This document shows, piece after piece, positions 19,616-27,748 of a DNA stretch of 64,000 nucleotides. A program made the translations under genes and the position numbers. The DNA lies in the NCBI RefSeq assembly GCF_014083945.1, contig NZ_CP046444.1, positions 3,472,001 through 3,536,000 on the forward strand, given 5' to 3'. The DNA is from Granulicella sp. 5B5. Lineage in GTDB: Bacteria; Acidobacteriota; Terriglobia; Terriglobales; Acidobacteriaceae. Within the stretch, counting starts at the first letter, position 1, and each line of letters starts with the position of its first letter. The notes below the pieces were generated by a model that saw nothing but the letters and a program-made list of their open reading frames with translations, made no database searches and was not told the DNA's origin.

Positions 19616-20206
19616 TTAGGTGCGCGGGCGGTCGATGATGTCGTCGATGATGCCGTACTCCTTGGCCTGCGGAGCAGTCATGATGAAGTCGCGTTCCACA
19701 TCGCGCTCGATGCGGTCCAGCGGCTGGCCTGTGTTTTGCGCCATCAATTTGTTGGTGAGCTCACGAATACGCAGGATCTCGCGCGCGTGGATGTCGATGT
19801 CCGTTGCCTGGCCTTGCAGCCCGCCCATGGACGGCTGGTGGATCAGGATGCGCGAGTTGGGCAGCGTGAACCGCTTGCCCTTCTTGCCGGCCATCAGCAG
19901 GAACGCGCCCATGGATGCCGCCTGCCCGAGGCAGAACGTCACCACATCGTTCTTGATGTACTGCATCGTGTCGTAGATCGCCAGGCCGGCGGAGATCGAG
20001 CCACCCGGCGAGTTGATGTAGAGCTGGATGTCCTTCTCCGGGTCCTCGCCGGAGAGGAAGAGCAACTGCGCGATGATCAGGTTCGCGACGTTGTCGTCGA
20101 TCGGCGTTCCCAAAAAGATGATGTTGTCGCGGAGCAGGCGGCTGTAGATGTCATACGAGCGCTCACCGCGGCTCGTCTGCTCCAGCACCATCGGTATCAG
20201 TCCCAT
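19616..20206 (-). CDS. clpP: ATP-dependent Clp protease proteolytic subunit ClpP
   Basis: 196 aa. The catalytic triad is readable: Ser98 in GQAASMGA, His123 in ILIHQPS and Asp173 in RDVERDF. It forms the double-heptamer chamber for ClpX and, here also, the ClpC encoded 9.5 kb away. The propeptide is very short, as usual outside enterobacteria. It lies downstream of tig with a 155-bp gap containing a hairpin. Confidence 0.97.
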   Translation of the reverse strand: MGLIPMVLEQTSRGERSYDIYSRLLRDNIIFLGTPIDDNVANLIIAQLLFLSGEDPEKDIQLYINSPGGSISAGLAIYDTMQYIKNDVVTFCLGQAASMGAFLLMAGKKGKRFTLPNSRILIHQPSMGGLQGQATDIDIHAREILRIRELTNKLMAQNTGQPLDRIERDVERDFIMTAPQAKEYGIIDDIIDRPRT

Positions 20207-20301
20207 TGGCTCTCTCTTTCTTTGCGTGTTGCGTGTGAAGGGCCTAAATCGAGGGCCAAAACTTGTTTCTCAATCCTTGACCCTAGAGGTAAGGATTAGC
20301 T

Positions 20302-20340
20302 GCGTGCCCGTGCTGGAAACAATCCTACAACCGGGCACGC
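20302..20340 (-). terminator. Stem-loop between tig and clpP
   Basis: Perfect nine-base arms GCGTGCCCG (20302-20310) and CGGGCACGC (20332-20340) around a 21-nt loop, directly downstream of the tig stop. It has no U-run. It could attenuate or process the tig-clpP transcript rather than end it. Confidence 0.5.
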
Positions 20341-20361
20341 CGCTTTACGCGGTGGGTACTG

Positions 20362-21771
20362 TTAACCAGCCAGCCGCTCGTAGAGGGCCGCGCTGGTCTT
20401 CTCGCGACGGATCTGCTCGCGCATGCGCCCCAGCGAGCCGTCATCCTTCATCCGCTTGTATAGCTGCTCCATCGGCTCGCGCGCCTGGATCGAGAGCATC
20501 AGCAGCTCGCGCTCGAACTCCTCGTCGCTGACCTCGATCTTCTCCTGCTCGGCGATCCTGTCCAGCAGCATCGAGACCTTTACCTCGTTCACGGCCTGGT
20601 CGCGCTGCGCCTCGCGCAGACGGCCAAAGTCCAGCTGCCGCATCGCATCGGAGCTCATGCCCTGCTGCGCCAGCGCACGCAGACCACGCTCCAGCCGGGC
20701 GTCGACCTGCTGCTGCACAAACGTCTCGGGCACCGGGAAGTTGTACTTCGCGACCAGCTCATCCAGCATCTTGTCGCGCGCCTGTGACTTCAGCGCATCG
20801 GCCTTGCGGGCCGAGACGCGCTCGCGCAGCTTGGCCTCAAAGTCGTCCCAGCTTTCGTAGTTGCCGAGCTGCTTGGCGAACTCCTCGTCGCGCTCCGGGT
20901 AGCTCTTGCTCTTGATCGCCTTCACCGTCACGTCGTAGGCCACGGTGCGGCCCGAGAGCCGCGCATCGCCGAACTCGGCCGGATAGGTGGCCTCGAACTT
21001 CAGCTCCTGGCCCACCTTGGCGCCTCGCAGGGCCTCGTTGAACGCCTGCAGCGTGTTCTTGCCGCCGACTTCGATCAGCACATCCTCGCCGGTGATCGGC
21101 TGCTCCGCGGGCTTCTCAAGGCCCTCTTCGCCGACCGTCTGCACCAGTGCCTGCAACTCGCCCTTGAAGCCGATCTCGGCCCAGTCGCCATCGCGCAGCG
21201 GACGGTCCTCGTCCACCGGCTCCACGGTTGCGTGGTGGTCGAGCACGTTGTTCAGCTCGGCCTCGTACTCCTCGCTGGTCAGCGCGGTGTCCGGCTTCTC
21301 GGCGGTCACGGTGTCGTAGCCGGCGATGTCGATGACCGGCATCACCTCGAAGGTCGCCGTAAACTTCAGCGGCAGGCCTTCGGCCAGCGTCAGCTCGCTC
21401 AACTGGGGCTCACTCACCGGCTGCAGGTTCTGCTCGCTCAGGGCGCTACGGAACTTCTCGCTCACCAGCGACTCCAACACCTCCTGCCGCAGCTCGCGCG
21501 CGAACTTGCTCTTGACGAGCGACGGCGGCACCTTGCCCGCGCGGAAGCCCGGGATGCGCGCCAGCTTCGTGTAGCGCTTGGTCGTCTGCTGGAACGCTTT
21601 GTCGACCTCTTCTACGGGTGCCTCCACACTGATCGAGCGGGTCAGCTCGGCGTTCAGCGTGGGCGCGTGGTGGTGGTGCTCGTGGTCATGACCGGCGTGA
21701 TCGTGGTCGTGGGTGTGCTCGGCGGTCGCCGCCGCGGTCTCTTGCGTCGTCTCTTCAACAGTCTCTGACAA
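20362..21771 (-). CDS. tig: Trigger factor with histidine-rich N-terminal extension
   Basis: 469 aa from a TTG preceded by GGAAGG at 7 nt. Ribosome-associated chaperone and prolyl isomerase: ribosome-binding loop PGFRAGKVPP, an FKBP-like domain at about 205-290 (RPLRDGDWAEIGFKG, GRTVAYDVTVKAIK) and a C-terminal chaperone domain. The oddity is an extension of about 40 residues before the usual start (LNAELTRSISVEAP), with ten His in residues 19-35 mixed with Asp/Glu, a likely Ni or Zn binder. Promoter and a structured leader are visible upstream. First gene of tig-clpP. Confidence 0.95.
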   Translation of the reverse strand: MSETVEETTQETAAATAEHTHDHDHAGHDHEHHHHAPTLNAELTRSISVEAPVEEVDKAFQQTTKRYTKLARIPGFRAGKVPPSLVKSKFARELRQEVLESLVSEKFRSALSEQNLQPVSEPQLSELTLAEGLPLKFTATFEVMPVIDIAGYDTVTAEKPDTALTSEEYEAELNNVLDHHATVEPVDEDRPLRDGDWAEIGFKGELQALVQTVGEEGLEKPAEQPITGEDVLIEVGGKNTLQAFNEALRGAKVGQELKFEATYPAEFGDARLSGRTVAYDVTVKAIKSKSYPERDEEFAKQLGNYESWDDFEAKLRERVSARKADALKSQARDKMLDELVAKYNFPVPETFVQQQVDARLERGLRALAQQGMSSDAMRQLDFGRLREAQRDQAVNEVKVSMLLDRIAEQEKIEVSDEEFERELLMLSIQAREPMEQLYKRMKDDGSLGRMREQIRREKTSAALYERLAG

Positions 21772-21823
21772 TGTGTTGCCTTCCAAAGTGCCTACCAAAA
21801 GGCCGGGGGGCGGGTGGGAATTT

Positions 21824-21884
21824 GCGCCGATGCAACCAGTTAAAGGGCGCCCTCCGGGTATAGAGGGCCAGCCAGCATCGGCGC
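21824..21884 (-). promoter_or_regulatory. Structured 5' leader of tig
   Basis: Perfect outer arms GCGCCGATGC (21824-21833) and GCATCGGCGC (21875-21884) enclose an inner hairpin GCCCTC (21849-21854)/GAGGGC (21863-21868). Lying between the tig promoter and the TTG start, it would be the first folded element in the roughly 120-nt leader. Role unknown; it may be a thermosensor-like or stabilising structure (speculative). Confidence 0.5.
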
Positions 21885-21897
21885 TGCGCCAACCCTA

Positions 21898-21926
21898 AGA
21901 ATACGAGGCCGTGCCGCAGGGGTCAA
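21898..21926 (-). promoter_or_regulatory. Sigma-70-type promoter of tig
   Basis: On the minus strand TTGACC (21921-21926), a 17-bp spacer, then TATTCT (21898-21903): close to consensus with ideal spacing. Predicted transcript start is near 21891. Confidence 0.65.
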
Positions 21927-22001
21927 ACCTCGGCCCGCGGGTCGCATTTCTCCCCAAATCCGCAGATTCAGTCCGCTATCCGGTCTGACTGCTTTTCGTC
22001 C

Positions 22002-22031
22002 TTGTCATCGTTCTCAGTTGGGTGCCATAAT
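22002..22031 (+). promoter_or_regulatory. Possible sigma-70 promoter for the Gfo/DUF6807 pair
   Basis: TTGTCA (22002-22007), an 18-bp spacer and CATAAT (22026-22031), about 70 bp before the oxidoreductase start. Consistent with a housekeeping promoter, unverified. Confidence 0.45.
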
Positions 22032-22105
22032 TCCCCGCTTAGAAATTGTTTCAACTTCTAGTTTTCTGCTACCCACGCAACGCCAACCCTTTACGGAGAC
22101 CAATT

Positions 22106-23473
22106 ATGGCACCTGAAGAAACCACCCGCCGCGACTTCCTTAAGACCACCAGCGCCGCCCTGGCTGCCACGGCTGTGCCTGTGGCCTCCAGCGTATGGAC
22201 GGCCAAGAGCTACGCCGCCATCCCCGGCGCCAACGACCGCGTCCGAACCGCCGTTGTCGGCTGCGGTGACCGCATGAAGCAGGCCCTCATCCCTGCCTTC
22301 TCCGACCATGCCAAGGAGCTCAACTTCGAGTTCGTCGCTGTCTGCGACATCTGGAACCACCGCCGCGACGAGGGTGCCGAGTACATCAAGAAGGTCTCCG
22401 GCTTCACCGTAGAGCCTGTCCGCAACACCGACGAGCTCTACGCCCGCAAGGATGTCGATGCCTGCCTCATCGCCACCGCCGACTTCCAGCATGCGCGTTG
22501 CGGCATCGAGGCCGTGAATGCGGGTCGTGACGCCTATGTTGAAAAGCCGACTGCGCATCGCATGGACGACGCCCGCAACTTTCGCGCCGCCGTCCACAAG
22601 ACCGGCCGCATCGTGCAGGTCGGCACGCAGCGCCGCAGCACGCCCAGCTATATGAAGGCCGCCGAGTATATCCAGTCCGGCAAGTTCGGCGACATCGTGA
22701 TGGTGGAGATGAGCTGGAACGTGAACCAGCCCGGCCGCTGGCGCCGCCCCGACGTTGTGCCGCTGCTGAAGGAGCAGGACACCGACTGGCACCGCTACTG
22801 CATGGGCGTCATCAAGGACAACTTCGACGCCCGCAAATATCTCGAGTTCCGTCTCTTCTGGCCGTACTCGTCGGGCATCCCCGACCAGTGGCTCGTCCAT
22901 CAGATCGACACGGTGCACTGGTTCACCGGGCTTCCTCATCCGCGTTCGTGCGTCGCCAACGGCGGTATCTACCTGTGGAAGGATGGCCGCACCAACTGGG
23001 ACACCATGACCTCGGTCTTCGACTACGGCCCGATCGACGATCTCTCGAAGGGCTTCCAGGTGCAGTACACCTCGCGCTTTACCAACTCCGCGGGCGGCGT
23101 CAAGGAGCTTTACTACTCCAACGGCGGCATGATCGACATGGACAAGCAGACTGTCACCGACACGGGCGGCCTGACCCAGAAGTTTGCCGACCAGATGAAC
23201 ATGAAGGCGAACCTGCTGCCCAGCATGTCGCTCGGCGCCGACAAGATTGCCACGGACGCGAACACCGGCAAGGGTGATCCGCAGACCGGCGCCAACATGC
23301 GGAACTGGATGGAGTGCGTCCGCAGCCGCAAGACGCCCAACGCCAGCATTGAGGCCGGCTACGCCCACTCGATCGCGCTGTGCATGAACGTGGCCGCGAT
23401 CCAGACCGGCCAGAAGGTCACCTTCGACGACAAGACGCAGCAGGTAATGGTAGGAGGCAAGGTCTATGCCTAG
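22106..23473 (+). CDS. Tat-exported Gfo/Idh/MocA-family oxidoreductase
   Basis: 455 aa from the ATG after ACGGAG. A twin-arginine signal (TTRRDFLKTTSAALAA) implies export of the folded, cofactor-loaded protein. The Rossmann part (about 45-170; RTAVVGCGDRMK, VCDIW, YVEKPTAHRMDDARNF) carries the EKP-type motif of the family, followed by the alpha/beta substrate domain. Substrate probably a sugar or glycoside derivative, not determinable. It overlaps the next gene by 8 nt, forming a two-gene operon. Confidence 0.9.
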   Translation: MAPEETTRRDFLKTTSAALAATAVPVASSVWTAKSYAAIPGANDRVRTAVVGCGDRMKQALIPAFSDHAKELNFEFVAVCDIWNHRRDEGAEYIKKVSGFTVEPVRNTDELYARKDVDACLIATADFQHARCGIEAVNAGRDAYVEKPTAHRMDDARNFRAAVHKTGRIVQVGTQRRSTPSYMKAAEYIQSGKFGDIVMVEMSWNVNQPGRWRRPDVVPLLKEQDTDWHRYCMGVIKDNFDARKYLEFRLFWPYSSGIPDQWLVHQIDTVHWFTGLPHPRSCVANGGIYLWKDGRTNWDTMTSVFDYGPIDDLSKGFQVQYTSRFTNSAGGVKELYYSNGGMIDMDKQTVTDTGGLTQKFADQMNMKANLLPSMSLGADKIATDANTGKGDPQTGANMRNWMECVRSRKTPNASIEAGYAHSIALCMNVAAIQTGQKVTFDDKTQQVMVGGKVYA

Positions 23474-24566
23474 CCCTGCTTATGATGTGTCATCTCGACC
23501 GAAGCGCAGCGGAGTGGAGAGACCTGCTTGCTTGCTTGTGGTGGTGACCATGCTCATGGCCGCCACCGCGTTCGCGCAGAAGGGCGTCCAGGTAAAAACC
23601 GACGACGCCAACCGCCGCGTCGACATCACCATCGACGGCCAACTTTTCACCAGCTACCTGTGGCCGGATACCTCCGATCCCAAGGCGCTCAAAAAGCCCG
23701 TCCTCTTTCCGTTGATGGACTCCGACGGCGTGACGGTGACGCGTGGCTATCCGTTGGCACCGCGTCCGCACGAACGCGTTGACCACCCGCACCACGCCGG
23801 ACTGTGGTTCAACTACGGCAACGCGAATGGCTTCGACTTCTGGAATAACTCGGACGCCATCAAGCCCGCGCAGCGCGACAAGATGGGCACCATCTACGAG
23901 GACAAGATCGTCTCCACAAAGTCCGGTGCCAGCCGCGGCGAGCTCGTTGCGACCTCGCACTGGACGACCGGCAAAGGCGATCGCATCCTCGATCAGACCA
24001 CGCGCTACGTCTTCTCCGGAGGCAAGGGCAAGCGCACCGTGGACATGATCATCACGCTGAAGGCGCTTGAAGACGTCACCTTCAACGACGACAAAGAGGG
24101 CGTGCTCGGCATGCGCGTCGCCAGTTGGCTTGAGTCGCCGGAAGAGAAATCCGGCATCTTCATGGATGCAGCAGGCCGTCCCACGCAGACTGCCGGCGCC
24201 AGCCCCGATGCCACCGGTGTCTATCTCACCAGCGAAGGCGTCGAAGGCCCGAAGGTATGGGCCACGCGTGGCCGTTGGTGCACGCTGACGGGACACAACC
24301 CCGCAGGCCACACCGACAGCATCGCGATCCTCGACCACCCCGGCAACCCTGGCTACCCGACCTACTGGCACGCGCGCGGCTACGGCCTCTTCGCCGCCAA
24401 TCCGCTGGGCCGCAGCATCTTCGACCCCAAGCAGCCGCCCTTCCAATACACCATCAAGAAGGGTGACAGCACCACCTTCCGCTATCGCATCGAGATCTAC
24501 GACCACGCCACCACTCCGGCAGAGATCAACCATGATGCGGATGTCTTCGCTGCAGAGAAGCACTAG
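23466..24566 (+). CDS. DUF6807 (PmoA-family) secreted protein
   Basis: 366 aa. Recognised by the DUF6807 pattern PHERVDHPHHAGLWFNYGNANG, with His-rich putative metal or substrate residues, and the later FDPKQPPFQYTIKKGD. Often annotated 'PmoA family' although it is unrelated to methane monooxygenase. An N-terminal signal peptide (LLVVVTMLMAATAFAQ) is preceded by SSRPKRSGVERP, which is the translation of a dispersed intergenic repeat. Start options are the ATG overlapping the upstream gene or a GTG seven codons later. Neighbouring Gfo/Idh/MocA enzymes are common partners, suggesting exported carbohydrate modification. Confidence 0.82.
   Translation: MPSPAYDVSSRPKRSGVERPACLLVVVTMLMAATAFAQKGVQVKTDDANRRVDITIDGQLFTSYLWPDTSDPKALKKPVLFPLMDSDGVTVTRGYPLAPRPHERVDHPHHAGLWFNYGNANGFDFWNNSDAIKPAQRDKMGTIYEDKIVSTKSGASRGELVATSHWTTGKGDRILDQTTRYVFSGGKGKRTVDMIITLKALEDVTFNDDKEGVLGMRVASWLESPEEKSGIFMDAAGRPTQTAGASPDATGVYLTSEGVEGPKVWATRGRWCTLTGHNPAGHTDSIAILDHPGNPGYPTYWHARGYGLFAANPLGRSIFDPKQPPFQYTIKKGDSTTFRYRIEIYDHATTPAEINHDADVFAAEKH
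23488..23528 (+). repeat. Dispersed TGTCATCTCGACCG repeat inside a coding region
   Basis: TGTCATCTCGACCGAAGC then GCAGCGGAGTGGAGAGACC; its ends match the minus-strand copy at 7831-7888. It lies at the start of the DUF6807 gene and encodes the basic n-region of its signal peptide. Confidence 0.65.
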
Positions 24567-24580
24567 GCGGTCTCAAACAG

Positions 24581-24615
24581 CAACGCCCGCAGACGATGTT
24601 TGTCTGCGGGCGTTG
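24581..24615. terminator. Bidirectional terminator
   Basis: Perfect 14-base arms (CAACGCCCGCAGAC and its complement) with a 7-nt loop, between convergent DUF6807 and DsrE-like genes. Confidence 0.85.
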
Positions 24616-24630
24616 CCGTGTCAGCGGTAT

Positions 24631-25074
24631 TTATCGTCCGCCCTTGATATACACCCAGCCCTGCTCCTGCTTCGTCACCACTTCCACAATGCCCGAGGGC
24701 ACAGAGCCCATGCCCGGCAGCAGGTCCTTCAGCTCCAGCTTGTGCGCGCGCATCGAGTTCTGGCACGCCACAAACTTCACGCCCTCCGCCTGCAGCTTTG
24801 CGATGTCGGCGGCCACGCTGGAGTCTGCTTTCACCATATTGATGCCGCCGGCAAATGCGACGACCTCTACCTCCACCGTATCCGGCTTCAATCCCGCGAT
24901 CAGGTTGCGCGTATTGCCCAGCGCAATCTGCCAGTCCATCTCGTCGCCGGAGCTCACAGCCATTAACACGCGGTGCGTCTTGCCCGTCGCGCTCTGCGCC
25001 TGCATCTTCGTCAGGCCGCCAAGGCCCATCATCAACACCGCACACAATGCCAGCAGTACACTTCGTCTCTTCAT
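24631..25074 (-). CDS. Secreted DsrE/DsrF-like protein
   Basis: 147 aa with a signal peptide (MKRRSVLLALCAVLMMGLGG, end near MQAQS). The fold pattern HRVLMAVSSGD, VEVVAFAGGINMV, GVKFVACQNSMRA and GMGSVPSGIVEVV matches the DsrE-like family (COG1416). The Cys in FVACQNSM is the position used for sulfur relay in family members. It follows a TsdA-like cytochrome by 43 nt on the same strand, hinting at periplasmic sulfur chemistry. Specific role unknown. Confidence 0.82.
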   Translation of the reverse strand: MKRRSVLLALCAVLMMGLGGLTKMQAQSATGKTHRVLMAVSSGDEMDWQIALGNTRNLIAGLKPDTVEVEVVAFAGGINMVKADSSVAADIAKLQAEGVKFVACQNSMRAHKLELKDLLPGMGSVPSGIVEVVTKQEQGWVYIKGGR

Positions 25075-25117
25075 CGCTCTCCTCGATCAGCCTGGTTTAG
25101 GACATCCTACATCCGCT

Positions 25118-25954
25118 TCAGTATTTGTCATACGCATGGTTGAACTTTGGCCGCGGCTGCATGTGAACGAACGCGGCCACATCCGTTGCCTCTTGCGCGC
25201 TCAGGGTGCCTTTGCGGTTCTGTGGCATGTTGTACTGCACAAACGCGGCCATCTTCGGAATGGTGCCCATGCCCGCGCCATCATTGAACGACTCCGGTCC
25301 CCACAGCGGAGGAAACGGCCTGCGGGTTCCTTCACCATGGTCGCCGTGGCAGCCCGCGCACTGTGCTGCATAGATCTCTGCGCCATGCTTCGGATCGGGC
25401 GTTAGCTTGGGCAGCGGCTCCAGCCCGCGCCCAATGAACTTTGCCTGCGCACGATGCGGCTCTGAGAGCCAGCCGATGTACGCCTTCAGCGCCTGCATCT
25501 CATGGCTGCTGTCCGGCAGTGGCATGCCGTTCTCGCTGCGCGTCATGCACTCGTCGATGCGGTCGTTCAGCGTGATCTTGCGCTGTGCTCGCTGGCTGAA
25601 CTTCGGATACGCCTGCATCGTCCCCACCATCGGCGCCGAGTACGGCGCGATGCCTCCCTCCACATGGCAGCTCGCACACGCAATCCGCGCCTTTGCATAT
25701 TGCGAGCCGTACACAGGAGTCTCGTTGAACAGCTCGCTGCCGTACTCCACCAGTCGCAACTCCTTCGGGCTCAGCGAATCCATCGACCCGACACGCCAGG
25801 CGCGGCTCGTCGGGCCATCGCCAAACGCGCGTCCCAGCCACGCTCCACTCACCCACCCAAGGCTTCGCGGTCCCATTCGCAAGCCCAGCATCACCACGCC
25901 TGCATACAGGGCGAGCGTCAGCGCAGCAACGACAATGGTCAGCCAGCGTCTCAT
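25118..25954 (-). CDS. Dihaem c-type cytochrome, TsdA-like (thiosulfate dehydrogenase family)
   Basis: 278 aa from MRRWLTIVV; upstream frame is non-coding. One N-terminal membrane helix (5-25) anchors two periplasmic c-haem domains: CASCH (Cys93-His97) and CAGCH (about 200). The segment between, TLNDRIDECMTRSENGMPLP with HEMQALKAYIGWLS, is the signature region of TsdA, which joins two thiosulfates to tetrathionate. Cys136, 39 residues after the first haem His, sits about where TsdA has an unusual Cys haem ligand (inference). It precedes a DsrE-like gene. Other dihaem cytochromes remain possible. Confidence 0.82.
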   Translation of the reverse strand: MRRWLTIVVAALTLALYAGVVMLGLRMGPRSLGWVSGAWLGRAFGDGPTSRAWRVGSMDSLSPKELRLVEYGSELFNETPVYGSQYAKARIACASCHVEGGIAPYSAPMVGTMQAYPKFSQRAQRKITLNDRIDECMTRSENGMPLPDSSHEMQALKAYIGWLSEPHRAQAKFIGRGLEPLPKLTPDPKHGAEIYAAQCAGCHGDHGEGTRRPFPPLWGPESFNDGAGMGTIPKMAAFVQYNMPQNRKGTLSAQEATDVAAFVHMQPRPKFNHAYDKY

Positions 25955-26059
25955 CGTGGGCAGGGAAGGACATCCCCATTCTAACCAGTCGCCTAACAGG
26001 CGGCTTGCGACCCTGCACCGCAACCGATACTCTTCACCTGAGGTCAAGGAGACGCAAGC

Positions 26060-26590
26060 ATGCACCGGATCATCCATCGCAGCGTAGCCGTCGTTCTATG
26101 CCTCTGCGGGGCCGTTGCGGGCGGCCAGTCCACCGTGCCTGGCAACACCGGCTCGCGCGTCATCCCGTCGGACGCGCAGAGCGCCCTCGACTTCCAGAAC
26201 GCCAAGCGGCACGATGTCGGCGCACCTCCGCTGCAGTGGTCGGTGCAACTCGCAGGCGTGGCGCAGAGCTGGGCCAACCACCTCGCCGCCGACGAGAACT
26301 GCCGGCTCGTCCACACCACCGGCGGACACTACGGCGAAAACCTCTTCGGCGGCGCTGGCCGCCCTTACACCGCGCTCGATGCCGCGCAGGACTGGTATAG
26401 CGAGATCGCCCAGTTCCACTATGGCGTGCTCACCGGCAGCAACTGGTCCGCCACAGGCCACTACACGCAGATGGTCTGGCGCTCCACCACCAGCGTCGGC
26501 ATGGGCCGCGCCACCTGCCCTAACGGGTGGATCGTCATCGTCGCTGAGTACGATCCCCCCGGCAACTACATCGGCCAGAAGCCCTACTAG
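26060..26590 (+). CDS. Secreted CAP-domain (SCP/PR-1-like) protein
   Basis: 176 aa with a signal peptide (residues 1-22). CAP domain at about 40-170: FQNAKRHDVGAPPLQWS, HTTGGHYGENLF with the conserved His and Glu, and the carboxyl signature GHYTQMVWRSTTSVGMG. Bacterial CAP proteins are extracellular and mostly of unknown activity. Single gene, divergent from the cytochrome gene. Confidence 0.92.
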   Translation: MHRIIHRSVAVVLCLCGAVAGGQSTVPGNTGSRVIPSDAQSALDFQNAKRHDVGAPPLQWSVQLAGVAQSWANHLAADENCRLVHTTGGHYGENLFGGAGRPYTALDAAQDWYSEIAQFHYGVLTGSNWSATGHYTQMVWRSTTSVGMGRATCPNGWIVIVAEYDPPGNYIGQKPY

Positions 26591-26996
26591 CGTCTGGACC
26601 ATGGAGGGAAGCCGTTGCAACCTCCCCAGTAACACCCATAACTACATGAGGGGCGGCAGGCGGCTGCGGATAACCAAATTAGCCAGCCCATAAGGTCAGC
26701 ACCCTGATCCTGGGTGAATGCTCTGAGACAAGCTCCGGAACCCGGGACACATCGTCCTCTAAACAGAGCCTTTGCGTCTATTCGCTATCGAACATTCGAC
26801 TTACATCAATGGAATCTTGAGCGTCACCCACCACTATGTCCGCTGTGGTGCATACGAAACGTCAGCTTAGGCGTAACGTCATAGCAATTCGGTGTGCGAA
26901 GCCGGGTTTCTATCAAGTGCGCTACAGACCGTCTTCATGCGGCAACCTTGCGACGGGTAGAGGGAGCAGTGAGCTCTCGTTGATGTCCCGCGAAAG
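26591..26996. other. Gene-free 400-bp region upstream of a Crp/Fnr gene
   Basis: Lower G+C than its surroundings, with no convincing coding frame, RNA fold or repeat that I can support. It must contain the promoter of the Crp/Fnr-type gene. Confidence 0.6.
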
Positions 26997-27704
26997 TTGA
27001 GCGACTTGGAAACCAACCGGCTTCTTGCTTCACTCACCACACAATCCCGCGATCTCATCCGGGCCCACTGCACTCTGTTATCCGCTCCTGTTCGCACGCA
27101 ACTCTACGCGCCAGAGCAGAGGCCTCCGTATGCCTATTTCGTCACCTCCGGCATCGTCTCTGTCATTGCCACCACCCTATCCGGCAATACGGCAGAGGTC
27201 GGCTTCATCGGGAATGAGGGGTTGGTGGGAAGCATTCATCTCCTCGGTTCCGGCATCGTCTCCACGGGGGCCTCCATGCAGCTTGAAGGCTCCGTCCTGC
27301 GTATCCCGTTTCAGGAGATGAAAGACCTCTTTCGTTCTTCGGAGGAGATTCGCGACCGCGTGCTTGAGTTCGTCCAGGAGCAGTTCCTTACCCTCAGCCA
27401 CATCGCCGTATGCAACCGGCTCCACTCTGCTGAAGAACGGCTCGCCCGCTGGTTGCTCATGGCCCAGGACCGTACCCAGTCCAATGTGCTCAACTTCACG
27501 CAGGAGCTGATCGGCATGATGCTGGGCTCGCGCAGAACGACGGTCAGCTTGGTCGCCAGCGGACTTCAACGCAAAGGTCTCATTCAGTACTCCCGCGGCA
27601 GGGTCAAGATCCTGGACCGCAAAGCCCTTGAGGCTGCTGCCTGCGACTGTTATCCGATCATCCGCAACCTCAATGTGAACCTCTACCGCAAAGGCCGCCG
27701 CTAG
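26997..27704 (+). CDS. Crp/Fnr-family transcriptional regulator
   Basis: 235 aa. An N-terminal cyclic-nucleotide-binding-like barrel (about 25-130; YFVTSGIVSVIATT, GNTAEVGFIGNEGLVG) is followed by a C-terminal winged helix (about 150-220; TQELIGMMLGSRRTTVSLVASGLQRKGLI). No Cys cluster for an Fe-S centre, so not FNR itself; the effector is unknown. The only start in range is TTG, since an in-phase ATG is lacking. The next gene follows 44 bp later. Confidence 0.88.
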   Translation: MSDLETNRLLASLTTQSRDLIRAHCTLLSAPVRTQLYAPEQRPPYAYFVTSGIVSVIATTLSGNTAEVGFIGNEGLVGSIHLLGSGIVSTGASMQLEGSVLRIPFQEMKDLFRSSEEIRDRVLEFVQEQFLTLSHIAVCNRLHSAEERLARWLLMAQDRTQSNVLNFTQELIGMMLGSRRTTVSLVASGLQRKGLIQYSRGRVKILDRKALEAAACDCYPIIRNLNVNLYRKGRR

Positions 27705-27748
27705 TACTCACCTCTGCCCGCTATCATCGGCATAGGAGCAGAATCGCT

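Noticed and set aside
22106-24566. Fusion of the oxidoreductase and DUF6807 genes into one protein
   Set aside because: They overlap by 8 nt in different frames with a stop in between, so they are two proteins.
23466-24566. Methane monooxygenase subunit PmoA
   Set aside because: The 'PmoA family' label refers to DUF6807; there are no membrane helices beyond the signal peptide and no PmoB/PmoC genes.
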